Shown in pieces: positions 24,596-32,703 of a DNA stretch of 64,000 nt (position 1 is the stretch's first letter; every line of letters starts with the position of its first letter). The stretch is taken from positions 1 through 64,000 of the forward strand of contig CAZQSK010000002.1 of the NCBI GenBank assembly GCA_964596245.1. Reading direction: 5' to 3'. Under the pieces are notes generated by a model that was not told the origin of the DNA, made no database searches, and was given only the letters and a program-made list of their open reading frames with translations. Source of the stretch: RHKK01 sp964596245 (GTDB lineage: Bacteria > Patescibacteriota > Patescibacteriia > 2-12-FULL-60-25). Made by a program: the position numbers and the translations under genes.

Positions 24596-26644
24596 ATGGA
24601 CCAGGCCTTCCGGATCGCGGATATCGAGGTTAGCCGGGCAGAATCAGGCGAAAGGATCGTCGGGCTTTTCCGGTATGATGCGGAGGGAAAAGGCCGCCGC
24701 GGACCAACCCTGCTCATCCTCGCCGACATCGACTCCTCCTTATATGCGTACGAGCAACTGCTCGACACCATCAATGAGGCGGCTGAACAGGCGCGTATTC
24801 AGCTCGCCAAGGACGCGGGAGACTCAATGGCTCGTTTTGAGAAGCTGGTCCAAAAACTGAACGAGGCGGTAGCGGCTTTCATCGAACGCGAACCAACAGC
24901 CATCGCTTGGAACCGCATCAATCTATATGTGATGGAGTTTGATGATGGACATGTCTGTCTCACAGGCTTGGGCCAGCTCGCCAATATCTTCCTCCAGAAG
25001 CAGGCCGACGGAACGTGGAAGGGCTTTGATTTGTTTGGCTCGCTGGAACAACCTCCGGAAATCGATCCGAAAAAACCGTTCGCCTCTTTGATGTGCGGCG
25101 ACATGAAGATCGGCGACCTATTGTTTGCCGGAACGCAGAATTTTGAACCGTTGCGTAATCAATTGCGTTTGTCTGAAACACTGAAGAGTCTGCCCCCGGT
25201 CGCGGCTGCACTTGAATTGCGTCAGGAACTGGAACGACGTCCCGAAGCCGAGGACTATGCCGGCGTCGTAGTCTGGCTCGCGCCTCTTACCAAGGAAGAA
25301 CAGGTGCAGGCAGAGCAGGAAGGGAAGAGCACGCGCTCGATTGAACGCATGCATCGCAATGAACGCGAGGCTGATGGCGTCCTCTCCCCCGCCATTCGCC
25401 CTCCGAAGCCTGCCGCGACCCTGGTTGGTCTCATGGCTGACCTCAAATCACGCTTTAAGCGTAAATCAGATGGGCAGGAAGACGCCGTGGCAGTCGCCGG
25501 GATGCGCGGCATGGCCGCGGGTCATGGCAGCATCATGACAGTGCAACGCAAGCGCAGCCTCATTCTCTTGGGCATCCTGCTCGCGCTCTTAGCGATTGGC
25601 GGCATTTGGTTCCAGCGCTCGCAAAAAGCGAAGGCCGAGCAAGCGCTTTGGAATTCCGTCTATGACCAGGCGGCGGACTTGAAAGCGCGCGCCGAAGGCG
25701 ACTCGGCTTTTGATGAAGATCGTGCCCGCGCCCTGCTCGCTCAAAGCCGCGAGCTCTTGAACGGCTTGGATGACACAACCGCAGAACGTCGCGCCGCCAA
25801 AGCAAAGCTCGCATCCGAGCTTGGAGAAGTCACAAATAAACTCAAGCGCGAAACCACAGTTCAGAATCCGCCAGAATTCGCCTCAGCCGGACTTGGGGCT
25901 CCTGAGGGTTCACTCAGCACCGTCGCCGTATATAAGGGCAATCTGTATGCGACGGATGCATCGACTTCGCAGCTTATTGAGGTGAAGCCCGCCAGCCGCG
26001 AAACAAAGCGCTACGCCCTTCCGACCGATGCCGGACGCATCGTCTCAGCTTGGCCGGGACAAAGCGCGCTCTACCTTTTGACCGCGGATCAGAAAATGTA
26101 TTCCTTTAATCCGACCGCTGGAACCGTGCAAGGCGTATCATGGACTGCCGGCCGCGTTACTAGCACCGCCGCCTTTGCCGTGTACGGTCGCCGCTTCTAT
26201 GTCCTCGATCCAGTCGGCAACATGGTATGGCGCTATGAACCGGTGAGTGGCGGCATTGGAACCGAAACGGCTTACTTGAAACAGAACAGCGCCAACCTCG
26301 CGAGCGCGGTCGCCGTCGGCGTCGATCAAAACGTGCACATTGCCTTCAGTGATGGCAGCATTCGCCGCTACACCTCCGGCGCCGAGGACTCGAGCTTCAA
26401 GGTCTATCCGATTGATCCTCCAGTTACGAGCTTGTCGGGCCTCTGGCTCAACGATGTCTCGGATCGCATCGTGATCACTGACGTCACAGGCAAGCGCATT
26501 ATCGTCTTACGTAAGGATGGACGCTTGGTCGCGCAGATCAAATCACCGATTCTCACCGGTCCGACCGGTGTGCATGTCGACACCGAAGCGAAGAAGATCT
26601 ACGTCGCAGACAACAACAAAATTTACCAGTTCGAACTCCCGTAA
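24596..26644 (+). CDS. Degenerate PP2C-like domain, membrane helix and beta-propeller protein
   Basis: 682 residues. The N-terminal about 230 residues look like a PP2C/PPM fold: LLILADIDSSLYAYEQLLDT, RINLYVMEFDDGHVCLTGLG, and CGDMKIGDLLFAGTQNFEPL (the GD.LLL.TDG position). The metal-binding Asp signature DGMGGH is not present, so it is probably inactive or divergent. One membrane helix at about 321-338 (SLILLGILLALLAIGGIWF). A helical linker (LLAQSRELLNGLDDTTAERR) leads to a C-terminal propeller with repeats like VAVYKGNLYATDASTSQLIE, FAVYGRRFYVLDPVGNMVWR, VHVDTEAKKIYVADNNKIYQ (NHL/YVTN type). TATACT at 24579-24584 sits 11 nt before ATG. Confidence 0.7.
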   Translation: MDQAFRIADIEVSRAESGERIVGLFRYDAEGKGRRGPTLLILADIDSSLYAYEQLLDTINEAAEQARIQLAKDAGDSMARFEKLVQKLNEAVAAFIEREPTAIAWNRINLYVMEFDDGHVCLTGLGQLANIFLQKQADGTWKGFDLFGSLEQPPEIDPKKPFASLMCGDMKIGDLLFAGTQNFEPLRNQLRLSETLKSLPPVAAALELRQELERRPEAEDYAGVVVWLAPLTKEEQVQAEQEGKSTRSIERMHRNEREADGVLSPAIRPPKPAATLVGLMADLKSRFKRKSDGQEDAVAVAGMRGMAAGHGSIMTVQRKRSLILLGILLALLAIGGIWFQRSQKAKAEQALWNSVYDQAADLKARAEGDSAFDEDRARALLAQSRELLNGLDDTTAERRAAKAKLASELGEVTNKLKRETTVQNPPEFASAGLGAPEGSLSTVAVYKGNLYATDASTSQLIEVKPASRETKRYALPTDAGRIVSAWPGQSALYLLTADQKMYSFNPTAGTVQGVSWTAGRVTSTAAFAVYGRRFYVLDPVGNMVWRYEPVSGGIGTETAYLKQNSANLASAVAVGVDQNVHIAFSDGSIRRYTSGAEDSSFKVYPIDPPVTSLSGLWLNDVSDRIVITDVTGKRIIVLRKDGRLVAQIKSPILTGPTGVHVDTEAKKIYVADNNKIYQFELP

Positions 26645-26663
26645 ACATCTGTAAGTGATTTAT

Positions 26664-26686
26664 CCCCCGCCTAAGCGGGGGATTTT
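26664..26686 (+). terminator. Terminator
   Basis: CCCCCGC, loop CTAA, GCGGGGG, then ATTTT; the same T-tract leads into the next -10 box. Confidence 0.85.
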
Positions 26687-26694
26687 GCTATAAT
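26686..26694 (+). promoter_or_regulatory. Extended -10 promoter (TGC TATAAT)
   Basis: Consensus TATAAT (26689-26694) preceded by TGC; the ATG at 26703 follows after 8 nt, so the transcript is expected to be leaderless. Confidence 0.75.
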
Positions 26695-26702
26695 GACGCG
26701 GT

Positions 26703-27473
26703 ATGCCCCCTCGCAAAACAAAAAGCACAACAAAAGTTGTCGCAAAAAACAATCCGTTCCGTCTCACGCATATCCCCTTGCTATCCTGGGTCGCCTTCTG
26801 GGCATGCATCAGCGCGACACTCGTATTGATTAGCGCGACCTTCACCTCAGCTTTGAGCTTTGCTCAGACGCCGAAGGAAAATGCCGACACCGTGGCCGCT
26901 CTTCAGCAGCTTGGTGATGCGTTGGAAAAGAAAGCGGATGAAATGACTGGTGGTACAACGGAGCCGGAAGGTCGCATCATGATTGGTATGGGCGCAGCCC
27001 TTTCGTGTGACACGGTGCTTGCCACCTCTACAGCGGATGTCATCACGCTTAGCTTGTCTGATGCCGATGTTCGCATGAACCTTCCCTACAGCTTTTCCTG
27101 GGGAAATGAAAAGTACGCCATGAACCCCTTTGACCGCAGCCGAGGCGTTGCAGGAGAAGTCTACTTTGGACCCGGCATTGTCAGCGGCGATTGCGTAGTT
27201 GTGCGTGATTCCTCGCTCATCGTAAACACCGACACGCGCTCGATGAGCGACATCCGCCGCGAACTCAATACCCAGGACATTAAACCCGGCGCCCTACGCG
27301 AACGGACGATCAACGGAATTCCGGTACTGAGCTACACCATCAACCGAGGCGCAGGCGATGAACGGAACTGGATCGCGTTTGGACGCACGAACCGCTACAA
27401 TCTCCACTCAGCTGGCTGGCTCACGGACGCAGAAGCAGTAAAAATCATCCAATCACTACGTGTTGAAAAGTAA
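26703..27473 (+). CDS. Single-pass membrane-anchored hypothetical protein
   Basis: 256 residues. A basic N-terminus (MPPRKTKSTTKVVAKNNPFR) precedes one membrane helix at about 31-57 (WVAFWACISATLVLISATFT) and an extracytoplasmic domain of about 195 residues with mixed alpha/beta character (VITLSLSDADVRMNLPYSFS, GPGIVSGDCVVVRDSSLIVN, GIPVLSYTINRGAGDERNWI, RTNRYNLHSAGWLTDAEAVK). It ends with an alpha segment AEAVKIIQSLRVEK. The shape is like small lipoproteins that score PsbP/DUF-type folds, but no family is claimed. Leaderless start as described for its promoter. Confidence 0.65.
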   Translation: MPPRKTKSTTKVVAKNNPFRLTHIPLLSWVAFWACISATLVLISATFTSALSFAQTPKENADTVAALQQLGDALEKKADEMTGGTTEPEGRIMIGMGAALSCDTVLATSTADVITLSLSDADVRMNLPYSFSWGNEKYAMNPFDRSRGVAGEVYFGPGIVSGDCVVVRDSSLIVNTDTRSMSDIRRELNTQDIKPGALRERTINGIPVLSYTINRGAGDERNWIAFGRTNRYNLHSAGWLTDAEAVKIIQSLRVEK

Positions 27474-27481
27474 GATAAAAA

Positions 27482-27510
27482 AACACCCCGCGAATGCGGG
27501 GTGTTTTTGA
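27482..27510. terminator. Bidirectional terminator after rplL
   Basis: ACACCCCGC, loop GAAT, GCGGGGTGT with A-tract and T-tract on opposite sides, between two convergent genes. Confidence 0.9.
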
Positions 27511-27515
27511 AGCGG

Positions 27516-27911
27516 TTATTTCAAGTTGACCTTGGCACCAGCTTCTTCCAACTTCTTCTTCATGTCGTCGGCTTCGGCCTTGTTGACGTTCTCCTTCACC
27601 ACCTTCGGGGCGGCGTCGACAATGTCCTTGGCTTCCTTCAATCCGAGACCCGTGACTTCGCGAACGACCTTGATGACGGCAATCTTGTTGCCACCAGCCT
27701 CGGCGAGTTCGACGTTGAACGAGCTCTTCTCTTCGGCAGCGGCGGCACCGGCACCAGCACCGGCCATCATGACCGGAGCGGCAGCGGACACACCAAACTT
27801 CTCTTCGAGCAACTTCACGAGATCGGCGAGTTCAATCACCGACATCTTTTCAATCGTTTCGACGAGTCCCTTGAATTTCTCCGGGATCTCGACCTGCTTC
27901 ATCTCTGACAT
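27516..27911 (-). CDS. rplL: 50S ribosomal protein L7/L12
   Basis: 131 residues, normal length. N-terminal dimerisation helices (IPEKFKGLVETIEKMSVIEL, ADLVKLLEEKFGVSAAAPVM), an Ala-rich hinge (MAGAGAGAAAAEEKSS), and the conserved C-terminal domain (FNVELAEAGGNKIAVIKVVR, EVTGLGLKEAKDIVDAAPKV, ADDMKKKLEEAGAKVNLK). It forms the stalk that recruits translation factors. Second gene of the L10 operon, 27 nt after rplJ; no Shine-Dalgarno is seen before the ATG. Confidence 0.98.
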   Translation of the reverse strand: MSEMKQVEIPEKFKGLVETIEKMSVIELADLVKLLEEKFGVSAAAPVMMAGAGAGAAAAEEKSSFNVELAEAGGNKIAVIKVVREVTGLGLKEAKDIVDAAPKVVKENVNKAEADDMKKKLEEAGAKVNLK

Positions 27912-27938
27912 AGTGTTGAGAATTACGTGTTGAGTTGA

Positions 27939-28595
27939 TTAAGCGGCGGGAGCCTCCGGAGTGGTGGCTTCAGGGGTTGCTGCGGGCGCTTCAGGAGCCG
28001 GAGCAGCTTCAGCAGCCGGTTCGGCAGCGGGAGCGGCTTCAGGAGCCGGAGCGGGGGCAGCCTCGGCAACAGGGGCCGCAGGAGCTTCGACTTTCGGAGC
28101 ACCGGCTTCCTTCTGTTCCTTATAGGCGTTGAGCAAGCGAGCAAAGGCGCCAACCGGACCATTGAAGACCCAGAGCAACTGCGTGAGCAATTGCGGCTTG
28201 GACGGAAGCTTTGAAAGCTTGACCACGAAATCCTTATCAACGGCCTGGCCTTCGAAGATGCCGCCGACCAATTTGATCATGGCGTCCTTCTTACCGGCCA
28301 CCTCACCGATGATGCGGGCGGGGGCCATCTCGTCTTCCATGGCAATCGCTGCGCCAAGCATGCCTGGCATAGCCTTGAAGTCGATGTCATAACCGGCCTC
28401 TTTCGCGGCGCGAGCCATGAGCGTCTTCTTGGCAACAACGTAGTCCACTTTTTCCGCGTGGAGCTTCTTGCGAAGCACGGTCACGGATTGCACGGACATG
28501 CCCTGGAAGTCTGCGAACACCGCGGCCTTGCCGGCTTTGAAGGTCTTGGCCAAATCGGCCATCGCCTCAGCCTTTTGTGCACGGGTTTTGGGCAT
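27939..28595 (-). CDS. rplJ: 50S ribosomal protein L10, with long Ala/Pro tail
   Basis: 218 residues from ATG 28595 (MPKTRAQKAEAMADLAKTFK). Core L10 features: AGKAAVFADFQGMSVQSVTV, LRKKLHAEKVDYVVAKKTLM, AAIAMEDEMAPARIIGEVAG, KLVGGIFEGQAVDKDFVVKL, QLLWVFNGPVGAFARLLNAY. The L7/L12-binding helix is followed by an extra tail of about 50 residues rich in Ala, Pro and Glu (PAAEPAAEAAPAPEAPAATP), longer than in model bacteria (about 165-175 residues). It anchors L7/L12 on the 23S GTPase region. A long structured 5' leader precedes it. Confidence 0.96.
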   Translation of the reverse strand: MPKTRAQKAEAMADLAKTFKAGKAAVFADFQGMSVQSVTVLRKKLHAEKVDYVVAKKTLMARAAKEAGYDIDFKAMPGMLGAAIAMEDEMAPARIIGEVAGKKDAMIKLVGGIFEGQAVDKDFVVKLSKLPSKPQLLTQLLWVFNGPVGAFARLLNAYKEQKEAGAPKVEAPAAPVAEAAPAPAPEAAPAAEPAAEAAPAPEAPAATPEATTPEAPAA

Positions 28596-28755
28596 AGGTG
28601 AAACAATGTGAATTAACAAACGACCGCAGAGACTTTGTGTCCTGCGGTCGCTTTCAAGGCCAAGAAATGGCTATGGTTCGCGATCCTCGGAAAGGACCCC
28701 CGAAGGGGAATCAAGCCTTGCGGCCCTCTCTGTCTCAGGACTCTGACGTTCGTTT
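28596..28755 (-). promoter_or_regulatory. Structured leader of the L10-L7/L12 operon
   Basis: The 160-nt 5' UTR holds several hairpins: CGACCGCAG/CTGCGGTCG (28621-28629 with 28642-28650, 9 bp) followed by TTTGTTAATT, and CCCCTTCGGGGG near 28690-28702. By analogy with known L10 leaders it is the likely site of L10-(L12)4 autoregulation. The known consensus was not checked. Confidence 0.6.
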
Positions 28756-28761
28756 GTGCGT

Positions 28762-28790
28762 AGGTTAGCCCAGCTTTAGCCTGCCGTCAA
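28762..28790 (-). promoter_or_regulatory. Promoter of the L10-L7/L12 operon
   Basis: Minus strand TTGACG (28790-28785), 17-nt spacer, TAACCT (28767-28762). It overlaps the last codons of the upstream gene. Confidence 0.6.
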
Positions 28791-29488
28791 GCCTCTATCT
28801 CTTGCCCGGTAAGCGGTGGGAGAACCGGTGGCTCAAGCGAGTTCCTGCGCCTTGGCTTAACCTCAAACATCGACAATCTACGATCTGCATACGCGCGACG
28901 ATCGGCATCGGTGGAGGTCGGATGGATTGCCTCGCTCTTGTACACGCCATGCAAAATCTCACTCTGTTTGCGTAGACGACTAAGACGCTCTTTCTCAACT
29001 GACGTACTGGTTGGTAGTCGGTTCAGCTCCTTCAACTCTTCTTCGGTGAGATGCTCGCCATCCGCATGACGATGGCGAAGGGTAATCAAACGGATGACAT
29101 CGCCTTTGAAACGGAGCTCATCTTCTTCACGTAGGCGATCCAGAATAGCAACAAAATCCCAACGCGGGATTTGATTATGACCCAAGGTGTCGCGCCCCTT
29201 AGCAAACACATCCAAGTCGAGATCGAGCCGCGTAATCTCCTCATCCAATTCTTCCAAAGCCTCTTCAGATAAGGGCATGATGTGTCCATCTCCCACTTTT
29301 GTCGCAAGCGTCTGCCTTTCTCCCGGTGACAACGGAACGATGGATTCCTGCGTGCGTCTCTTCAAGGCCTCGAATCGCTTTAACGCTTCCTGCTTGGCTA
29401 AACTCAAACGGTTCACGTACACCCCAAGATCAACCATGACTTGGTTGCGTGACGCTTCCGGATTTTTGGGCCCCCGCTCCCCTTCCAT
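28787..29488 (-). CDS. Hypothetical protein, charged and helical
   Basis: 233 residues, very rich in Arg, Glu, Leu; long helices are evident (YVNRLSLAKQEALKRFEALK, LSEEALEELDEEITRLDLDL, DFVAILDRLREEDELRFKGD, EELKELNRLPTSTSVEKERL). No signal peptide, no membrane segment, no recognised domain. It begins 5 nt after the stop of the holin-like gene on the same strand, so it is probably read from that transcript, and its 3' end contains the rplJ promoter. Confidence 0.6.
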   Translation of the reverse strand: MEGERGPKNPEASRNQVMVDLGVYVNRLSLAKQEALKRFEALKRRTQESIVPLSPGERQTLATKVGDGHIMPLSEEALEELDEEITRLDLDLDVFAKGRDTLGHNQIPRWDFVAILDRLREEDELRFKGDVIRLITLRHRHADGEHLTEEELKELNRLPTSTSVEKERLSRLRKQSEILHGVYKSEAIHPTSTDADRRAYADRRLSMFEVKPRRRNSLEPPVLPPLTGQEIEA

Positions 29489-29493
29489 AACGA

Positions 29494-29847
29494 CTAGCTG
29501 TTGCTCTTCTTGTCGTTGACGATCCAGCTCACGACCGTAGCCAACACGGCGAACACCAATCCACCCCAGAAGGCAGGACCAAACCCAGCGACATTAAAGC
29601 CCGGCGTGAGCCAAGCCGCGAGACCAAACATCAACGCGTTGATCACGAGCGAAAACAAACCGAGCGTGAGAATCGTAATCGGCAAAGACAAGATCTCAAG
29701 CAACGGACGAACAAACGCGTTCACAATCGCAATGACGACAGCCGCCAAGATAGCGATCGGGAAGCTCACGACCGTAATGCCCGGAATAAAATTAGCGACG
29801 AGAAGCAAAGCCAAGCCATTCAACACCAAACGGATGATAAACATCAT
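29494..29847 (-). CDS. Phage-holin-4 family membrane protein (YvlD-like)
   Basis: 117 residues with four hydrophobic segments and the pattern of the Phage_holin_4_2 family: LVLNGLALLLVANFIPGITV, AVVIAIVNAFVRPLLEILSL, PITILTLGLFSLVINALMFG, FGPAFWGGLVFAVLATVVSW. Despite the family name these proteins are widespread chromosomal membrane proteins with no lysis partner here, so a prophage is not implied. It lies between xseB and a helical protein gene in one minus-strand unit. Confidence 0.85.
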   Translation of the reverse strand: MMFIIRLVLNGLALLLVANFIPGITVVSFPIAILAAVVIAIVNAFVRPLLEILSLPITILTLGLFSLVINALMFGLAAWLTPGFNVAGFGPAFWGGLVFAVLATVVSWIVNDKKSNS

Positions 29848-29864
29848 ATGTTCCTTATTACGTG

Positions 29865-30068
29865 CTACGTGTTACGTGATTTAATCTCCTTTATCTTATT
29901 CTCCGCTTCCTCAAGACGCAAACGCAATGCTTCAGCTAACTCGCTCGCACGCTCAAACTTCTTCAAGCCGTGTTCAAGATCGGGCTCACCCGTTTCAAAC
30001 CAAGCCGCGATCTCTTCGAGCTCGGCAAATCCTTTGGAAAAATCTACTTCCGTCTTCTTTTTGGGCAT
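29865..30068 (-). CDS. xseB: Exodeoxyribonuclease VII small subunit
   Basis: 67 residues from ATG 30068 (MPKKKTEVDFSKGFAELEEI). The XseB helical hairpin is clear: FAELEEIAAWFETGEPDLEH, GLKKFERASELAEALRLRLE, EAENKIKEI. Several small subunits bind the large subunit to degrade single-stranded DNA from both ends. Start is 1 nt after the stop of xseA. The last codons (SRNT) come from a short dispersed repeat at 29861-29880. Confidence 0.93.
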   Translation of the reverse strand: MPKKKTEVDFSKGFAELEEIAAWFETGEPDLEHGLKKFERASELAEALRLRLEEAENKIKEIKSRNT

Positions 30069-30069
30069 A

Positions 30070-31185
30070 TTAGATGAGGGTTCCTTGGCTGCCGTCGATT
30101 CTCGCACCCACCGCGCCATCGCGCAAACCAATACTGACAGGCAAACCGGGTTTCGCCGTCTTTACCGAGGCGATAACTGAACCATCAGCCCCGCGCACAA
30201 TGGCAAAACCACGCTTGAGAACCGACTCGGGATTAAATGAAGCGACCAAGCGCAATAAGTTCGCGATGCGCAGACGGAACATCTCGAGCCAGCGCTCGGC
30301 TCCCGTTGTTGCGCTGATGATAATGTCTTTTCTTTGTTCGATGATGCCTTCCAATGTGTCCACGATCGATGTTTCAAGATTCGCGATCTCGTATAACACA
30401 TCGCGCTTATCAGGAACGAGACGTCGCGCGCAGTCCGTTGGCGTTGAACCGCGAATGTCGGCTACCTCTTCGGCTAAAGACACGTCGCGTTCGTGACCGA
30501 TAGCCACCATGGTCGGGATTTTGGAAGCGAAGATGGCGCGCACCAGCAGCTCATCGTTAAACGCCATGAGCTCATCCATTGATCCTCCTCCACGCGTGAT
30601 GACAACCGCATCATATGGACCATTCTTATGTGCGGCAGCCAAACAATTGATGACGGAATCAGGTGCTTTCTCGCCTTGAACTACAGCGTGATAGAGGTCG
30701 ATCTCTAATCCACCCCAACGTTCGTTCACGATGCGCACGAAATCGCCGTAGGCAGCGCTATCACGCGATGCAATGAGGGCGATGCGCTTGGGAAAACGCG
30801 GCAACTCACGTTTGCGTGAGGGATCAAACAAGCCTTCGGCTTCGAGCTTAGCTCGCAATGCAGCCAACGCCTTGCGCAGAGCACCCTCCCCCACCAATTC
30901 CACACGATCAACGTTAAAAGAAAATTTTCCGTACTTGGGATAGACGCGCGGATAGCCGTACACGCGAATGCGCATGCCATCTTCGAGCGGTAAACGTAAT
31001 TTGCCCAACACCATAAAACACGAAACAAGCGCCTCGGCATCTTTCAAATCAAAGTTCACCCATTGGCCCTGCGAAACGCGGAAACCGCTCACCTCGCCCT
31101 CGATCGCAACTTCGTTGGAATCCCAAATCGCCTTGAATGTCTCATTCAAGTAGGTGACGAATTGCGAGACGGAAAGGATTTGCAT
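30070..31185 (-). CDS. xseA: Exodeoxyribonuclease VII large subunit
   Basis: 371 residues. An N-terminal OB-fold (SQFVTYLNETFKAIWDSNEV, EGEVSGFRVSQGQWVNFDLK) precedes the exonuclease domain with family motifs PRFPKRIALIASRDSAAYGD, VITRGGGSMDELMAFNDELL, VRAIFASKIPTMVAIGHERD, and EEVADIRGSTPTDCARRLVP. A short C-terminal beta segment (LKRGFAIVRGADGSVIASVK) follows. The coiled-coil region is reduced compared with E. coli (456 residues). Cotranscribed with xseB. Confidence 0.95.
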   Translation of the reverse strand: MQILSVSQFVTYLNETFKAIWDSNEVAIEGEVSGFRVSQGQWVNFDLKDAEALVSCFMVLGKLRLPLEDGMRIRVYGYPRVYPKYGKFSFNVDRVELVGEGALRKALAALRAKLEAEGLFDPSRKRELPRFPKRIALIASRDSAAYGDFVRIVNERWGGLEIDLYHAVVQGEKAPDSVINCLAAAHKNGPYDAVVITRGGGSMDELMAFNDELLVRAIFASKIPTMVAIGHERDVSLAEEVADIRGSTPTDCARRLVPDKRDVLYEIANLETSIVDTLEGIIEQRKDIIISATTGAERWLEMFRLRIANLLRLVASFNPESVLKRGFAIVRGADGSVIASVKTAKPGLPVSIGLRDGAVGARIDGSQGTLI

Positions 31186-31186
31186 G

Positions 31187-32272
31187 CTAGAACCCCATCT
31201 TCCCAGCCAGGATTTGTTCGCGCAAATCAGGGTCGGAAATGGCGGCTAACGCCTCCAAACGCTTGGCCCGTTCGATCCCCTCAACCACAGACGGCTGGCT
31301 CAGGTTGATATCGATGGGAATCGGTTCAAATTGCACCAACCCGCTCTTCACCGTGACGACGAGCGCTAAACCCTGACGCGTTTGCAATGACCAATCCTGA
31401 TCAAAGATGAAGTTTCCGAGCGACCAAGCAATCGGACGACCTTTATAAGATGAAAAACCGCGCGCCCAATGCGGATGACCACCGATCACGATGTCCACGC
31501 CCTGATCGATCAGCCAATGCGCGAGCTCGATGGAGGCGGCATCAGGTCGATCTTTATACTCGGCTCCCCAATGAAGATACGCGATCAATACATCCGAACC
31601 AGATGAGGCGCTGGCGATCACGGGAGCAGCTGCCGCGCGATCAAGCGGGTTATCTGTGGTGTTGTATCCGAGAAAGGCGAAACGAATGCCCTTGATCGTC
31701 GTGGTTGCGAGCGCAATCTCTCCGTCAGACACCTGATGACCGAAGGCGAGAAAGCCAGCCTTACGAAGATGCTGCATGGACTCCTCATATCCTGCAGCCC
31801 CCTGATCAAGCGCGTGGTTATTTGCTTGCGAAAAAGCATCCAGTCCCCGCGCTTTCAGCACGGGAACGAAGGCTGGATCAAACTGGAAGTCGATGGACTT
31901 CTGCGGAGTACGACGCTGGCTGGTAACCGGTCCCTCGAGATTGCCAACCGCATAATCAAATGAATCAAACCAGCCAGCAGGAAGTTTTTTGAATGGATAC
32001 GTCAGATCTTTAGCCTCACGCGCACGCGTCGCAACCGTTCTGTCCAACATGATGTCACCAACAAAGAGAACGCGCGCCTCACGGCCGTCCACGAAAACCC
32101 CACGGCCGCTAATCTCCCCTGCCGAAGCCCCGAGATACATGTAATGCGCAACCTGCGATATGGTGACATGCGGAACTTCGGGACACGGCAAAACCAACCA
32201 CAACACGATACCGAATGCGATACCCAAGCAAATCGATCCCGAAATGCGCCACGCCCTTATGCGACCAACCAT
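31187..32272 (-). CDS. CapA-family metallophosphatase-like protein (PgsA/CapA)
   Basis: 361 residues from ATG 32272, 16 nt inside the end of the upstream gene. One N-terminal membrane helix (SGSICLGIAFGIVLWLVLPC), then the CapA calcineurin-like fold: RVLFVGDIMLDRTVATRARE, FDYAVGNLEGPVTSQRRTPQ, FSQANNHALDQGAAGYEESM, VLIAYLHWGAEYKDRPDAAS, GVDIVIGGHPHWARGFSSYK, AWSLGNFIFDQDWSL. Metal ligands (GDIML, NLEGP, NNHALD, HWG, GHPH) are conserved. The family acts in poly-gamma-glutamate or capsule handling; here the substrate is unknown. Confidence 0.9.
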   Translation of the reverse strand: MVGRIRAWRISGSICLGIAFGIVLWLVLPCPEVPHVTISQVAHYMYLGASAGEISGRGVFVDGREARVLFVGDIMLDRTVATRAREAKDLTYPFKKLPAGWFDSFDYAVGNLEGPVTSQRRTPQKSIDFQFDPAFVPVLKARGLDAFSQANNHALDQGAAGYEESMQHLRKAGFLAFGHQVSDGEIALATTTIKGIRFAFLGYNTTDNPLDRAAAAPVIASASSGSDVLIAYLHWGAEYKDRPDAASIELAHWLIDQGVDIVIGGHPHWARGFSSYKGRPIAWSLGNFIFDQDWSLQTRQGLALVVTVKSGLVQFEPIPIDINLSQPSVVEGIERAKRLEALAAISDPDLREQILAGKMGF

Positions 32273-32700
32273 AACCGCATCAGCACAAGAAACAGATGAC
32301 CCCACAAAAAATTCGTGAGCAGTGCATCAGCCATAAACCAAGGGTCGTGTTTGCGTCCGAATACGCCGTGCCCCTCGATCGGCATCACTACTAAACCGAG
32401 GAATAGACTGATCGCCACACACCACAAAAGCATCGGAAGGTACTGATATCCCGCAAATTGGCCGTATTCGACAAGGAGCGCAAACCCAAATCCGAACACC
32501 CCAGACAACAGCAGGTGGATGAATACGCCGATCAAATGCGCCTCGCGGCGCGAGATGCCGCGCCCAAATGCATGCGGCTTATCGGTATCTTGAATGAAAT
32601 TGCCCGCCCCGAAACGCGGTGCGATATGCGAGAGAAACGCCATAATCGCACCGGCAGCCATGCCAGCCAAGGTCGCGATCAAGAGCGGAGACCAAGTCAT
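32257..32700 (-). CDS. Four-helix membrane protein, unknown
   Basis: 147 residues with about four membrane helices (LLIATLAGMAAGAIMAFLSH, RREAHLIGVFIHLLLSGVFG, YLPMLLWCVAISLFLGLVVM, ADALLTNFLWGHLFLVLMRL) and a conserved-looking loop GRKHDPWFMADAL. It may belong to a DUF of small Patescibacterial membrane proteins, but I cannot name one. It overlaps the CapA-like gene by 16 nt and follows the GerMN/Gmad2 gene by 3 nt, so all three are translationally linked. Confidence 0.65.
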   Translation of the reverse strand: MTWSPLLIATLAGMAAGAIMAFLSHIAPRFGAGNFIQDTDKPHAFGRGISRREAHLIGVFIHLLLSGVFGFGFALLVEYGQFAGYQYLPMLLWCVAISLFLGLVVMPIEGHGVFGRKHDPWFMADALLTNFLWGHLFLVLMRLWLVA

Positions 32701-32703
32701 ACG

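Noticed and set aside
29494..29847. Holin as evidence for a prophage
   Set aside because: The Phage_holin_4_2 family is mostly chromosomal, and no lysin, capsid or integrase gene is nearby.
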